A DNA stretch of 64,000 bases from Bombella dulcis (GCF_026385505.1 NZ_JANIDV010000003.1:211275-275274), one strand, 5' to 3'; shown: positions 52,839 through 61,116, counted from the stretch's first letter. Notes: generated by a model not told the origin, from the letters alone. Numbers and translations: made by a program.

Positions 52839-54053
52839 TCAGGGGATTTCTGCCGTGAGCATCCCGTCCTGCACACCGGTGATGCGGATGCGCTCCAGCC
52901 GGCCACGGTGGGATGACTGTGTTTCAGAAAGGGTGAAGGCGGCAAATTCGGGTGTATGGCCGGTTGTTGGACTTTCCATGAGGACGGTTTTTTCCTGCCC
53001 GACAAAGCGGCCGAGAAACTGGTCCCGCATGGTCTGGCCGAGTGCCCGCAGTCTGGCAGCACGTTCCTGCCGTATGGCTTTCGGCATGGCGGGCATACGG
53101 GCAGCTGGTGTTCCGGGCCGCTCGCTGTAGGGAAAGACATGCAGGAATGGAATGGCCTGTTCTTCCAGAAAATTGTGTGTTTCCTGGAAGAGGGTTTCCG
53201 TCTCGGTCGGGAAACCGGCAATCACGTCGGCTCCGAAGCCGGTATCAGGGCGCAGGCGGCGGACCTGCGCCATCAGTCCGGCAACGTCAGACGTGCTGTG
53301 GCGGCGTTTCATGCGTTTGAGGATGAGGTCCGAACCGGCCTGAAGGGACAGATGCAGATGCGGCATGAAGCGGGGTTCATCAGCAATCAGGTCCCATAAG
53401 GCTCTGTCACCCGTATCTGGCGTGAGAATCATGGGGTCGATGGAGGAGAGGCGCAGGCGGGTAATCTCCGGCACTTCATCTAGAAGATGGCGGCAGAGCT
53501 GTCCCAGCCCCATGTCTTTCCGCTGCCATGAGGCAATGTCCACACCCGTCAGGACAAGTTCACAATGACCGGCTTCCGTGAGGGCGCGGGCCTTGGGGAT
53601 GATTTCTTCAGGAGGCATGGAGGTGGAGTGCCCTCTGCCCGCCGGAATGACGCAGAAGGTGCAGTCATTGTCGCAGCCCTGCTGGACTTGAAGAAGGGCA
53701 CGAATATGACGGGAGGGCGGCGGGGCATGGCCTGCCTTTTCGGGCAGCCCCCATGTGGATGGGCGTGTCTTCTCCGTGTTGGGGATGACCCGGCTGACAC
53801 CGGGCAGGGCGGCCCATGCGTCTGCGGCCCGTTCGGAGGCGCAGCCTGTCACGATGATGCGGGCTGTGGGGTTTTCCCGGTGTACACGGCGGATGGTCTG
53901 GCGGGCCTGCCGTTCCGCCTCCGCCGTTACCGTGCAGGTGTTGACGATGATGGTCTTCCCGTCCTGCGTCTGCCCCTGACGGGCCAGATGTTCCATCGCA
54001 TCGCTCTCATGGGCGTTCAGACGGCAGCCGAAGGTGAGAAGGGTGACGCTCAT
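52839..54053 (-). CDS. mtaB: tRNA (N6-threonylcarbamoyladenosine) methylthiotransferase MtaB
   Basis: Radical-SAM enzyme that adds a methylthio group to t6A37. The 404-residue protein has an N-terminal UPF0004 domain with three cysteines (FGCRLN, NTCTVTAEAERQ, GCASERA), the radical-SAM site CDNDCTFCVIPAGRG and a C-terminal TRAM-like part. TsaB of the t6A pathway is in this window. Overlaps dapF by 4 bp, a known dapF-mtaB-ftsY order. Confidence 0.96.
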   Translation of the reverse strand: MSVTLLTFGCRLNAHESDAMEHLARQGQTQDGKTIIVNTCTVTAEAERQARQTIRRVHRENPTARIIVTGCASERAADAWAALPGVSRVIPNTEKTRPSTWGLPEKAGHAPPPSRHIRALLQVQQGCDNDCTFCVIPAGRGHSTSMPPEEIIPKARALTEAGHCELVLTGVDIASWQRKDMGLGQLCRHLLDEVPEITRLRLSSIDPMILTPDTGDRALWDLIADEPRFMPHLHLSLQAGSDLILKRMKRRHSTSDVAGLMAQVRRLRPDTGFGADVIAGFPTETETLFQETHNFLEEQAIPFLHVFPYSERPGTPAARMPAMPKAIRQERAARLRALGQTMRDQFLGRFVGQEKTVLMESPTTGHTPEFAAFTLSETQSSHRGRLERIRITGVQDGMLTAEIP

Positions 54054-54859
54054 GGTGTGGGCGTCTGTCCGTCTTCCAGCCAGTCCTTGTCCAGCGTGCC
54101 GGTGAAGACGGTCTGTGCCGGGCCGATCATCAGGACGGAATCATCATCCTGCCATGTGATGGCCAGAGACCCGCATTCCATGGTGACACGGCATGTCCGT
54201 TCCACCAGCCCCCGCCGGACGGCGTTGACGACGGCCGCACAGGCTCCGGAGCCGCAGGCGAGTGTCAGCCCGGCTCCCCGTTCCCAGACCCGCAGGAGAA
54301 TATGGGTGGGGGACAGAATCTCCGCAAAGCCGACATTGCCCCGGTCCGGGAAGAGCGGGTCCAGCTCCAGCTCAGGCCCCATGCTGGCGGCGTCCTCGAT
54401 GGAGCGGAACAGTGTCAGATGGGGGTTGCCCATGGAGCAGGCCGCACCGTCATGGAGAGGCAGATGGGCCGTGTCGCATTCATGGGCGAGCGGAATGCTC
54501 TGCCAGTCCAGACGGGGCGTGCCCATGAGGACGGAGATCAGACCATCTTCCTGTGACGTGGGAAGCAGGCCACTCTGTGTCTGGAGTGTGGGGTTGCCCC
54601 CCAGAAGGGCAGCGACGCAGCGTGAGGCATTGCCGCAGGCTCCTGATTCCGAGCCGTCCGGGTTGAAGAAACGGACCAGCACGTCGGCTCCGTCCTGTGT
54701 CGGTGCCGAGAGTGTGACGAGCTGGTCGCAGCCGACACCGGTACGGCGGTTGCAGAGGCGGCTGATGAGAGCAGTGGACAGGGAAAGTGGTCTGTCCCTA
54801 CCATCCAGAATGATGAAATCATTCCCCAGCCCGTGCATTTTTGTGAAGGAAACGCTCAT
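54050..54859 (-). CDS. dapF: Diaminopimelate epimerase
   Basis: Converts LL-DAP to meso-DAP for peptidoglycan and lysine. The 269-residue protein has the two catalytic cysteines in SGACGNASRCVA and ACGSGACAAVV, and the N-terminal KMHGLGNDFIILD block. First gene of dapF-mtaB-ftsY. The retron begins just beyond its start. Confidence 0.97.
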   Translation of the reverse strand: MSVSFTKMHGLGNDFIILDGRDRPLSLSTALISRLCNRRTGVGCDQLVTLSAPTQDGADVLVRFFNPDGSESGACGNASRCVAALLGGNPTLQTQSGLLPTSQEDGLISVLMGTPRLDWQSIPLAHECDTAHLPLHDGAACSMGNPHLTLFRSIEDAASMGPELELDPLFPDRGNVGFAEILSPTHILLRVWERGAGLTLACGSGACAAVVNAVRRGLVERTCRVTMECGSLAITWQDDDSVLMIGPAQTVFTGTLDKDWLEDGQTPTP

Positions 54860-54948
54860 GATGCCTCCATCGATTGAAAGTTTAAAGGGTATAGATCGTG
54901 CTGCTGCGTAGCATGATATTTTTTCTTGTAAACTTTTTAGAGGTGTTA

Positions 54949-54977
54949 TTGTGAGCAGATCGTTTTGAGTGTACTAG
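54949..54977 (+). promoter_or_regulatory. Predicted promoter of the retron RNA
   Basis: TTGTGA (54949-54954), 17-base spacer, TACTAG (54972-54977). The predicted start near 54984 coincides with the beginning of the a1 repeat core, as expected for a retron transcript. Confidence 0.65.
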
Positions 54978-54978
54978 A

Positions 54979-55149
54979 GAGGAGGGGCTTACAGACAGAA
55001 TTGTTGTCCGGATTCGAGACATATTTTTGAATGCTAGGGGGGATTTGCTTTCCAGATTTTGCCTAGCAGAATAACTGTAGTCGATGGTTATCAAGGGTAA
55101 TTCTAATTACTGTTGGCCACCGCATAAGAGTGTCTGTAAGTCTCTTTTT
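54979..55149 (+). ncRNA. Retron msr-msd RNA
   Basis: Template and primer RNA of the retron. The a1 repeat (54979-54997, core CTTACAGACA at 54988-54997) pairs with a2 (55131-55149, core TGTCTGTAAG at 55131-55140); the core is perfect and the stem extends with G-U pairs. Directly after a1 is G54998 in CAGAATTGTTG, resembling the CAGATTTGTTG that follows a1 in Ec86, so G54998 is the candidate branching guanosine. Inside are a TGCTAGG/CCTAGCA stem (55032-55038 and 55062-55068) and a GTAATT/AATTAC hairpin (about 55097-55110) suited to the msd. The RT start lies nine bases after a2. Confidence 0.85.
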
Positions 55150-55158
55150 GAGTTGATT

Positions 55159-56040
55159 ATGTCTTACTTAAGCAGATTGAGGAAGATTACCTCGAGAGAG
55201 GAGCTGGCTGGGCTCCTAGGGTATGATGCAAGGGGCATGAAAGCGATTGTCTATGGTTTGGACATCGCAAAGAAATATAGCACATTTTACGTACCTAAGA
55301 AGTCCGGTGGACAGCGGGAGATTAAGGCTCCTACACCGAAACTCAAGAAATTGCAGTCGCACCTTGCCCGTATTCTTTGTGAGTGTTTAGAGGAGATTGA
55401 TCGAGAGAGGGAAGGGGCTTGTCTTTCTTTTGGGGTTAAGAGAGGGAGTTCTGTTATAAAGAATGCTGCACAGCATAAAGGGAGGAGATGGGTATTTAAT
55501 TTCGATTTAGAGAATTTTTTTCCCGCATTTAATTATGGCAGGGTGAGGGGTTTTTTCTTGAAGGATAAGAAGTTTACTCTGCATCCGGTTGTTGCAACGA
55601 CAATAGCGCAGATTGCCTGTGATGGGGAGGCGTTACCGCAGGGTAGTCCTTGTTCGCCTGTGATCGCTGAGTTGGTGGCTCAAATTTTGGATGCAAGGCT
55701 TGTTCGATTAGTTAAAAAATATGGCGTGAGATACACACGCTACGTGGACGATATCACTTTTTCTACCAATCAAAAAGACTTTCCTGCGGATTTAGCGCTA
55801 GTTGATCCCGGGAATCCTTCTAGGTGGCTTATTGGAAATGCTACAATGAGCGCTGTGGAAGGGGCGGGTTTTTCAATTAATAAATTTAAGACTAGAATGA
55901 GTTTTCGTGATAGAAGACAAATGGTAACGGGGTTTGTTGTAAATAAAAAAGTTAATATACGTAGTGATTATTATCGCAGATCTCGTGCAATGTGTGATAG
56001 ATTATTTAAAATCGGCACTTTTATAAGTGTTCTTCCTTAG
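55159..56040 (+). CDS. Retron reverse transcriptase (RT part of an Ec67-like RT-TOPRIM protein)
   Basis: Makes msDNA from the adjacent msr-msd RNA. 293 residues from ATG 55159; an earlier in-frame ATG at 55084 lies inside the retron RNA and is rejected. Retron hallmarks are all present: NAAQH (102-106, NAxxH motif), motif A FDLENFF (115-121), LPQGSPCSP (159-167), catalytic YVDD (195-198) and VTG (256-258). The frame ends at TAG 56038-56040 just after RAMCDRLFKIGTF, where Ec67-type proteins continue into a TOPRIM domain. One T too few in the run at 56019-56022 would explain the break. DNA is AT-rich compared with both neighbours, indicating horizontal transfer. Retrons of this class act as anti-phage defence. 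Confidence 0.93.
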   Translation: MSYLSRLRKITSREELAGLLGYDARGMKAIVYGLDIAKKYSTFYVPKKSGGQREIKAPTPKLKKLQSHLARILCECLEEIDREREGACLSFGVKRGSSVIKNAAQHKGRRWVFNFDLENFFPAFNYGRVRGFFLKDKKFTLHPVVATTIAQIACDGEALPQGSPCSPVIAELVAQILDARLVRLVKKYGVRYTRYVDDITFSTNQKDFPADLALVDPGNPSRWLIGNATMSAVEGAGFSINKFKTRMSFRDRRQMVTGFVVNKKVNIRSDYYRRSRAMCDRLFKIGTFISVLP

Positions 56041-56087
56041 AGGGTAGTAAGGAAGAAACGGGTAATCTTGATTCGCTCCAGGGTATA

Positions 56088-56876
56088 TTGGCTCATATTT
56101 ACAAGTTGAAAAGTTTAGAAGGGAACAGTGATAGTTCTTCTCAAATAGCTCAAAAGAGGTATCCGAGTGCTATCCGGAAACTTTTCAAGAAATTTCTTTT
56201 TTATAGATATTGTGTTGCGTTGCAGAGGCCTTTGATTATTCCTGAAGGAAAAACAGATTCTGTTTATTTGCGTGAAGCAGTTAAAAAGAGGGTAGATCAC
56301 TATCCAGTTTTAGGAGGTTTTGAGGGCGGGAATTTTAAACATGGTGTAAATTATTTTAATTATGACAGTAAGTTAGTTCATGAGGTGATGGATATGCGAG
56401 GTGGTACAGCTGACTTAAGTTCATTTATGAGAAGTTATGTGGAGCATTCAAAAAATTTTATACACAAGCCGATGAAATATCCGGTAATTTTAGTCGTGGA
56501 TAATGATGATGGGTTGAAGAAATTAAAAGATACGGTTAGAAAATATTTTCGTGTACAATTAGACATTAACACTAAGGAATCTTTCTATCATTTGTGTGAA
56601 AATCTTTATCTGGTAAAAACTCCGGAAGATGGTGGTGAGACCTATATAGAGGATCTTTTCCCAGAGAAATGGTGCAATTATGAACTTAATGGAAAGCGTT
56701 TAGATACATCTAACAGCAAGATTGATGTTTCTAAGTTTTATGGTAAGGCATATTTCGCCAATTATGTTGTCAAACCTAATGCAAGTAAGATTGATTTTTC
56801 TGGGTTTGATTCTTTATTGGATCGCATTTCTCTAGCAATCATAGAGTATAGTAAAAAAGATAAGATATGTGAATAA
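56088..56876 (+). CDS. Retron TOPRIM-domain effector (C-terminal part of split RT-TOPRIM)
   Basis: Likely toxic effector half of the retron. 262 residues if read from TTG 56088; the same frame is open from 56010 with no ATG, and its extra N-terminal residues (LEGSKEETGNLDSLQGILAHIYKL region) look like the missing linker after the RT. TOPRIM motifs: Glu in LIIPEGKTDSVYL (E53) and DxD in VILVVDNDDG (Asp138, Asp140), as in OLD nucleases, primases and the C-terminus of Ec67. It is in the -1 frame relative to the RT. It may be a decayed half of a fusion, a separately translated gene, or an artefact of one missing base. The reconstructed fusion would be about 572 residues, close to Ec67 (about 586). 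Confidence 0.85.
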   Translation: MAHIYKLKSLEGNSDSSSQIAQKRYPSAIRKLFKKFLFYRYCVALQRPLIIPEGKTDSVYLREAVKKRVDHYPVLGGFEGGNFKHGVNYFNYDSKLVHEVMDMRGGTADLSSFMRSYVEHSKNFIHKPMKYPVILVVDNDDGLKKLKDTVRKYFRVQLDINTKESFYHLCENLYLVKTPEDGGETYIEDLFPEKWCNYELNGKRLDTSNSKIDVSKFYGKAYFANYVVKPNASKIDFSGFDSLLDRISLAIIEYSKKDKICE

Positions 56877-56908
56877 AATCCGGCACGTCTTTCCGGGCAG
56901 GAAAGCCA

Positions 56909-56936
56909 TTGTTCATGGTTCTGCACACCCTATATT
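56909..56936 (+). promoter_or_regulatory. Predicted promoter of the methyltransferase gene
   Basis: TTGTTC (56909-56914), 16-base spacer, TATATT (56931-56936), about 38 bp before the chosen start. It lies just beyond the retron, so the downstream gene would keep its own promoter. Confidence 0.5.
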
Positions 56937-56973
56937 AGGGGCCGGCACAAGGGACAGCAGAGAAGGGGATGGT

Positions 56974-57609
56974 GTGCAGGGCCTACACGAAAAAGCATTC
57001 ACACAGGCATCATCGGAGCCGGATGAGGCCTTCTGGGGACGGCAGGAGCTGGATTCCCTGATGGATATGGGTGCCCGCACAGCCATTACGGCTCTTTATC
57101 GCACGGCCCTGCCGGTAGGGGGACGCACTCTGGACCTGATGTGCGGGGCCATGAGCCATCTGCCGGAAGACGCCACGTTTCAGGAATTCATCGGGCTGGA
57201 TGTCAGTAGGGCGGCTCTCAGGGCCAATCAGGCATTGAGCAGTCTTGTGGAACAGGACCTCAACATGACGCCGGTTCTGCCCTTTGATGATGCAAGTTTC
57301 GACGGTACCCTGCTCTGTGACGGTCTGGCCTATCTGACAAAGCCCCAGCAGGTGGTCGAAGAGCTGTTCCGTGTCCTGCGCCCCGGTGCGCCCCTGATTG
57401 TCAGTTTTTCGGACAAGTTTGTGCCTGCCAAGGCCGTGGCCATCTGGCAGGCTCTGGAGCCGGAAGACCGGGTGCGTTTTACCAGTGCCCTCATGCAGCG
57501 GGCCGGTTTCGGGGAGCTGGATACAGGCGAGGTCGTCCCGCCGGAGGACCTGACGGCCTGGCAGGATACGGTCCGGGCTGTCATTGGCCGCCGTCCTGTG
57601 GCAGGTTGA
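56974..57609 (+). CDS. Class I SAM-dependent methyltransferase
   Basis: A 211-residue methyltransferase of the Methyltransf_11 type: AEW-free start GLHEKAFTQ, SAM loop LDLMCGAMSHLP, acidic end of strand 2 GLDVS, and LPFDDASFDGTLLCDGLAYL with VLRPGAPLIVSFSDKF. GTG 56974 is chosen because AGAAGGGG lies just upstream; a longer reading from 56869 would overlap the retron effector end and start in AT-rich retron DNA. Substrate unknown. Confidence 0.82.
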   Translation: MQGLHEKAFTQASSEPDEAFWGRQELDSLMDMGARTAITALYRTALPVGGRTLDLMCGAMSHLPEDATFQEFIGLDVSRAALRANQALSSLVEQDLNMTPVLPFDDASFDGTLLCDGLAYLTKPQQVVEELFRVLRPGAPLIVSFSDKFVPAKAVAIWQALEPEDRVRFTSALMQRAGFGELDTGEVVPPEDLTAWQDTVRAVIGRRPVAG

Positions 57610-57741
57610 CCCACAATCCCGCTTTTCAATCTGGTGGTGGATCGTCTCTGGCCTTGCAGGTCATAAAGGGGTATTTACCGCTTTTCTGGCTGCCACAATC
57701 TGGTTCGTGGCAGCATGTGTATGACCGAGTGTTCGTTGACG

Positions 57742-59553
57742 ATGCCTTTTCCCGATACCCATTCCGCCCTGACCCGTGCTTTGGCCGAGCGTGGCTATGA
57801 ACAGCCGACCCCCGTGCAGGAGGCGGTACTGGAGCCGGGGCTGGAAGGACGTGACCTGCTCGTCTCTGCACAGACGGGTTCCGGCAAGACGGTGGCATTC
57901 GGTCTGGCCTTTGCCTCCGACCTGCTGACGGACGGGGACATGATGGCCCCGACCCGCTCCCCGCTCGCACTGGTGATCGCTCCGACCCGTGAGCTTGCCA
58001 TGCAGGTACAGACGGAACTTTCATGGCTCTATGCCGGGACAGGTGCCCGGATCGCCAGCTGCATCGGCGGGACGGATGCCCGCCGTGAGGCCCGTTCTCT
58101 GGAGCGTGGTGCCCATATCGTGGTCGGTACGCCGGGTCGTCTGTGTGACCATCTTTCCCGTGGCAAGCTGGACCTGAGAGACTTGCGTGTCGTCGTGCTG
58201 GACGAAGCTGACGAGATGCTGGACATGGGATTCCGCGAGGAGCTGGAGCAGCTTCTGGATGCCTCCCCGCAGGAACGCCGTACGCTGCTCTTCTCGGCCA
58301 CGATCGCCCGTGAGATTGCGTCCCTGGCACGGCGTTATCAGAAAGACGCCAAACGGATTGATACGGTTTCCGGCCAGAAACAGCATGCGGACATTACTCA
58401 CCGCTGCGTGGTGACGGCCCCGCAGGAAGTGGAGCGGTCCCTCGTCAATGTGCTGCGTTATTACGAAAGCCAGACGGCGATGGTGTTCTGCAACACCCGC
58501 CTGCTGGTGAATCAGGTGCAGGCCGCTCTGCTGGAGCGGGGTTTTGCTTCTGTCGCTATTTCCGGCGAAATGGGCCAGAATGAGCGTTCCCGTGCCATCG
58601 AGAGCCTGCGCTCTGGGGCGGCTCGTGTCTGCGTGGCCACGGATGTTGCCGCCCGTGGTATCGATGTTCCGGCCCTTGGGCTGGTGGTCCATGCCAGCGT
58701 GCCGTCTTCTTCCGATACGTTCCTGCATCGTTCCGGCCGTACGGGCCGTGCGGGGCGCAAGGGGGTGAGCGTGCTGATGGTGCCCTTCAACCAGCGGCGC
58801 AAGGCGGAGCGTGTTCTGGCGCAGGCCCGTGTGAAAGCGGACTGGGAGCCGGTACCGACTGCCGAGGCCATTGCAGAGCAGGATGCACAGCGTCTGCTGG
58901 AAGACCCGATCCTGACCGGGGACGCCTCCGTTGCGGTCCCGGAAGAAATCGTGGCAAAGCTGACGGAGCGTTTTGATGCCACGCAGCTGGCCCGTGCGCT
59001 GGTGGGCTTCCACAAGGCGCATCTGCCCCGTGTGGAGGATATCCGTCCCGTCTCCGTGGAGCCACCGGCCCGTGGTGCCGCCCGTGAAGGCGGGCGTGGG
59101 TATGAGATGTCCGGTTCGTGGTTCCGCCTTGGGGTAGGCCGCAGTGAAAAGGCTGATCCGAAATGGCTGATTCCGCTCATCTGCCGTCTTGGTGGCGTGC
59201 AGAAGCGGGACATTGGCAATATCTGCATCCAGCAGGATGATACGCTTTTCCAGATTTCTGATGAGAAGCTGGACCGTTTCAATGCCTGCCGTGCAGGGGC
59301 AGAGCAGGATGAGGTAACCATTGAACCGGCCGAGGCTCCTGCCGGTGGAAGTGCGCCCCGTCGTGGTCGTGGTGGTCCGTCAGGTCCCCGCCGTTTTGGT
59401 GCGCCGAAGGGGCGTTTTGGTGGCGGCCCCGGTGGTGGTCCCCGTCGTGAGGGGCGTGAAGGCCGGGAGGGGGGCCGTGGTGGTCCGTCCTCCTTCAAGC
59501 GTCGTTCCGGCCCGGCCCGCAGCGGTGAGAAGTCCACCCGCCGCCGCAGCTGA
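57742..59553 (+). CDS. DEAD-box RNA helicase (DeaD/CsdA type)
   Basis: ATP-dependent RNA helicase for ribosome assembly and mRNA turnover, mostly at low temperature. Motifs: Q motif ERGYEQPTPVQ, Walker A AQTGSGKT, DEAD as VLDEADEMLD, SAT as LLFSATIA, and HRSGRTGRAGRKG. A DbpA-type RNA-binding domain follows (WFRLGVGRSEKADPKWLIPLICRLGGV) and the tail is RGG-rich. About 603 residues from ATG 57742; ATG 57721 and GTG 57715 are upstream alternatives without better Shine-Dalgarno sequences. A terminator shared with the SDR gene follows. Confidence 0.94.
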   Translation: MPFPDTHSALTRALAERGYEQPTPVQEAVLEPGLEGRDLLVSAQTGSGKTVAFGLAFASDLLTDGDMMAPTRSPLALVIAPTRELAMQVQTELSWLYAGTGARIASCIGGTDARREARSLERGAHIVVGTPGRLCDHLSRGKLDLRDLRVVVLDEADEMLDMGFREELEQLLDASPQERRTLLFSATIAREIASLARRYQKDAKRIDTVSGQKQHADITHRCVVTAPQEVERSLVNVLRYYESQTAMVFCNTRLLVNQVQAALLERGFASVAISGEMGQNERSRAIESLRSGAARVCVATDVAARGIDVPALGLVVHASVPSSSDTFLHRSGRTGRAGRKGVSVLMVPFNQRRKAERVLAQARVKADWEPVPTAEAIAEQDAQRLLEDPILTGDASVAVPEEIVAKLTERFDATQLARALVGFHKAHLPRVEDIRPVSVEPPARGAAREGGRGYEMSGSWFRLGVGRSEKADPKWLIPLICRLGGVQKRDIGNICIQQDDTLFQISDEKLDRFNACRAGAEQDEVTIEPAEAPAGGSAPRRGRGGPSGPRRFGAPKGRFGGGPGGGPRREGREGREGGRGGPSSFKRRSGPARSGEKSTRRRS

Positions 59554-59573
59554 AGCTGAAAGAACGTTCAGAG

Positions 59574-59601
59574 AAAAAGGAGGGGTTCACCCCTCCTTTT
59601 T
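59574..59601. terminator. Bidirectional terminator between the helicase and SDR genes
   Basis: AAAAAGGAGGGG-TTCA-CCCCTCCTTTTT, a 12-bp perfect hairpin (59574-59601). The SDR stop codon (59587-59589) lies in its loop, so the terminator overlaps the coding end. Confidence 0.9.
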
Positions 59602-60348
59602 CATGACGGCCAGCCCGCCGGACGCCTGACAGACAGGCATGATCTCCAGATGGTTCACGTTCATGTGGGCAGGCAGGCCGATCAGCCATGAGACGGTTTC
59701 TGCAATGTCCGCAGGCATGAGCGGGGTGGTGTTTTCATAGACGGCCCGTGCCCTGGCATCATCACGCAGTCGCACGTTGCTGAACTCGCTGCCGCCCACG
59801 AGGCCGGGTTCAATGGTCGTGACACGCAGGGGGGTGCCCAGCAGGTCCGTCCGCAGATTCTTCATGAACTGGGCGACGAAGGCTTTCGTGGCCCCATAGA
59901 CGTTCCCGCCCCGGTAGGCATAGTGGCCTGCCGTACTGCCGATGGAGAGGATGTACCCACGGTTCCGCGCGATCATGCCGGGGAGCAGGGCGTGGGTGAT
60001 TTCCACCAGACCGGAGATGTTGGTGTCAATCATCGTTTCCCAGTCATCCACGCTGGAGTCCTGTGCGGGTGTGACACCCAGGGCCAGTCCGGCATTGTTG
60101 ATGAGCACGTCAATGTCCCGCCAGTTTTCCGGCAGGTTCCGGGGCAGGGCACGCAGGGCGTCCCGGTCGCTCATGTCCAGCGTGAGGGGGAGGAGGCTGT
60201 CGCCAAGTTCTTCATGCAGGCTGGCCAGCCGCTCACTCCGGCGGCCCGTGGCGATGACACGGTGTCCTTCCCGGACCAGCCTGGTGGCAATGTTTTTGCC
60301 GAAACCGGATGTGGTCCCCGTAACAAGGATGGTCTGAGGCTGTATCAT
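59587..60348 (-). CDS. Short-chain dehydrogenase/reductase (YdfG-like)
   Basis: NAD(P)-dependent oxidoreductase. The 253-residue protein has the cofactor loop TGTTSGFGKNIA (10-21), NNAG, and the catalytic triad with Ser in SIGSTAGHYAY and YGATKAF (Tyr-x3-Lys). Sequence landmarks (GATKAFVAQFMKNLRTDLLG, VGGSEFSNVR) match YdfG-type enzymes that oxidise 3-hydroxy acids and serine derivatives with NADP. The true substrate is not readable. Convergent with the helicase gene. Confidence 0.9.
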   Translation of the reverse strand: MIQPQTILVTGTTSGFGKNIATRLVREGHRVIATGRRSERLASLHEELGDSLLPLTLDMSDRDALRALPRNLPENWRDIDVLINNAGLALGVTPAQDSSVDDWETMIDTNISGLVEITHALLPGMIARNRGYILSIGSTAGHYAYRGGNVYGATKAFVAQFMKNLRTDLLGTPLRVTTIEPGLVGGSEFSNVRLRDDARARAVYENTTPLMPADIAETVSWLIGLPAHMNVNHLEIMPVCQASGGLAVMKKEG

Positions 60349-60431
60349 CGTGGGAACTCCGTGTATGGGGAATGAAAAACAGGGCGTTCTTCTGTTATGC
60401 TGAAGATATGTTCTCTTTGTAAGAGGTGTTC

Positions 60432-61040
60432 ATGCCGATTCTTGAGTCGATCGAGACGTTGACGGGCCGTTTGCTGGTGGCAACTCCCGTTCTTGCGGGA
60501 ACGGAGTTTGCACAGACGGTCATCTATCTCTGTGCCCATTCTGCCAAGGATGGAGCCATGGGGATGATCGTCAACCGTCGGTTGACCCATCCGGATATCA
60601 GCGAGCTCCTGCGACAGCTGGAGGTTTCCCCTAATCCGCCGCAGCGTCTTTTTGGTGTTGGTGTTGGTGGGCCGGTGGAGCCGGGACGCGGGTTCGTCCT
60701 GCACTCTCCAGAAAGAGGGGGCATCGGGCGTGGTCGGTCGGGCAATTGCCTAACGGTCCTGCCGGAGGAGCAGCCTATGGCGGAGGTCAGTGCCAGTGTC
60801 GACATGATCCGGGAGCTGGCCGCAGGGCGGGGGCCACGTCAGGCCATGCTGCTGCTGGGTCATTCATCATGGGCTGCCGGCCAGCTGGAAGAAGAGATTC
60901 TTCATGGCAATGCCTGGTATGTCGTCCCGGCGAATGAGGAGATCATTTTCGGGGCTGATCCCTCCACGAAGTGGCAGCGTGCCCTGGCGAGTGTAGGGCT
61001 GGAACCTTCTTCACTCTCTGCGGCGGTGGGCGAGGCATAA
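60432..61040 (+). CDS. YqgE/AlgH family protein
   Basis: A 202-residue member of the UPF0301 (YqgE/AlgH) family: LTGRLLVATPVLAGTEFAQTVIYLCAHSAKDGAMGMIVNRRL at the start region, then VGVGGPVEPGRGFVLHS and LGHSSWAAGQLEEEI. ATG 60432 has AGAGG a few bases upstream. The biochemical role is unsettled. Followed by an intrinsic terminator. Confidence 0.9.
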   Translation: MPILESIETLTGRLLVATPVLAGTEFAQTVIYLCAHSAKDGAMGMIVNRRLTHPDISELLRQLEVSPNPPQRLFGVGVGGPVEPGRGFVLHSPERGGIGRGRSGNCLTVLPEEQPMAEVSASVDMIRELAAGRGPRQAMLLLGHSSWAAGQLEEEILHGNAWYVVPANEEIIFGADPSTKWQRALASVGLEPSSLSAAVGEA

Positions 61041-61116
61041 GCTCCCTGCGGGGCTGCCTTTCTCTTGTCTCTCCTCTTTTTTCGTCTCACACTCTGCCTG
61101 TCTGAAGGGGGCTGGA

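Noticed and set aside
55084..55158. Upstream in-frame ATG of the retron RT at 55084
   Set aside because: It lies inside the msd part of the retron RNA, has no Shine-Dalgarno, and adds residues unlike any RT N-terminus.
56004..56010. Classical -1 slippery heptamer ATTTAAA near the end of the RT
   Set aside because: A slip there would read TAA at 56007 in the new frame and stop at once; the usable shift is at the later T4 run.
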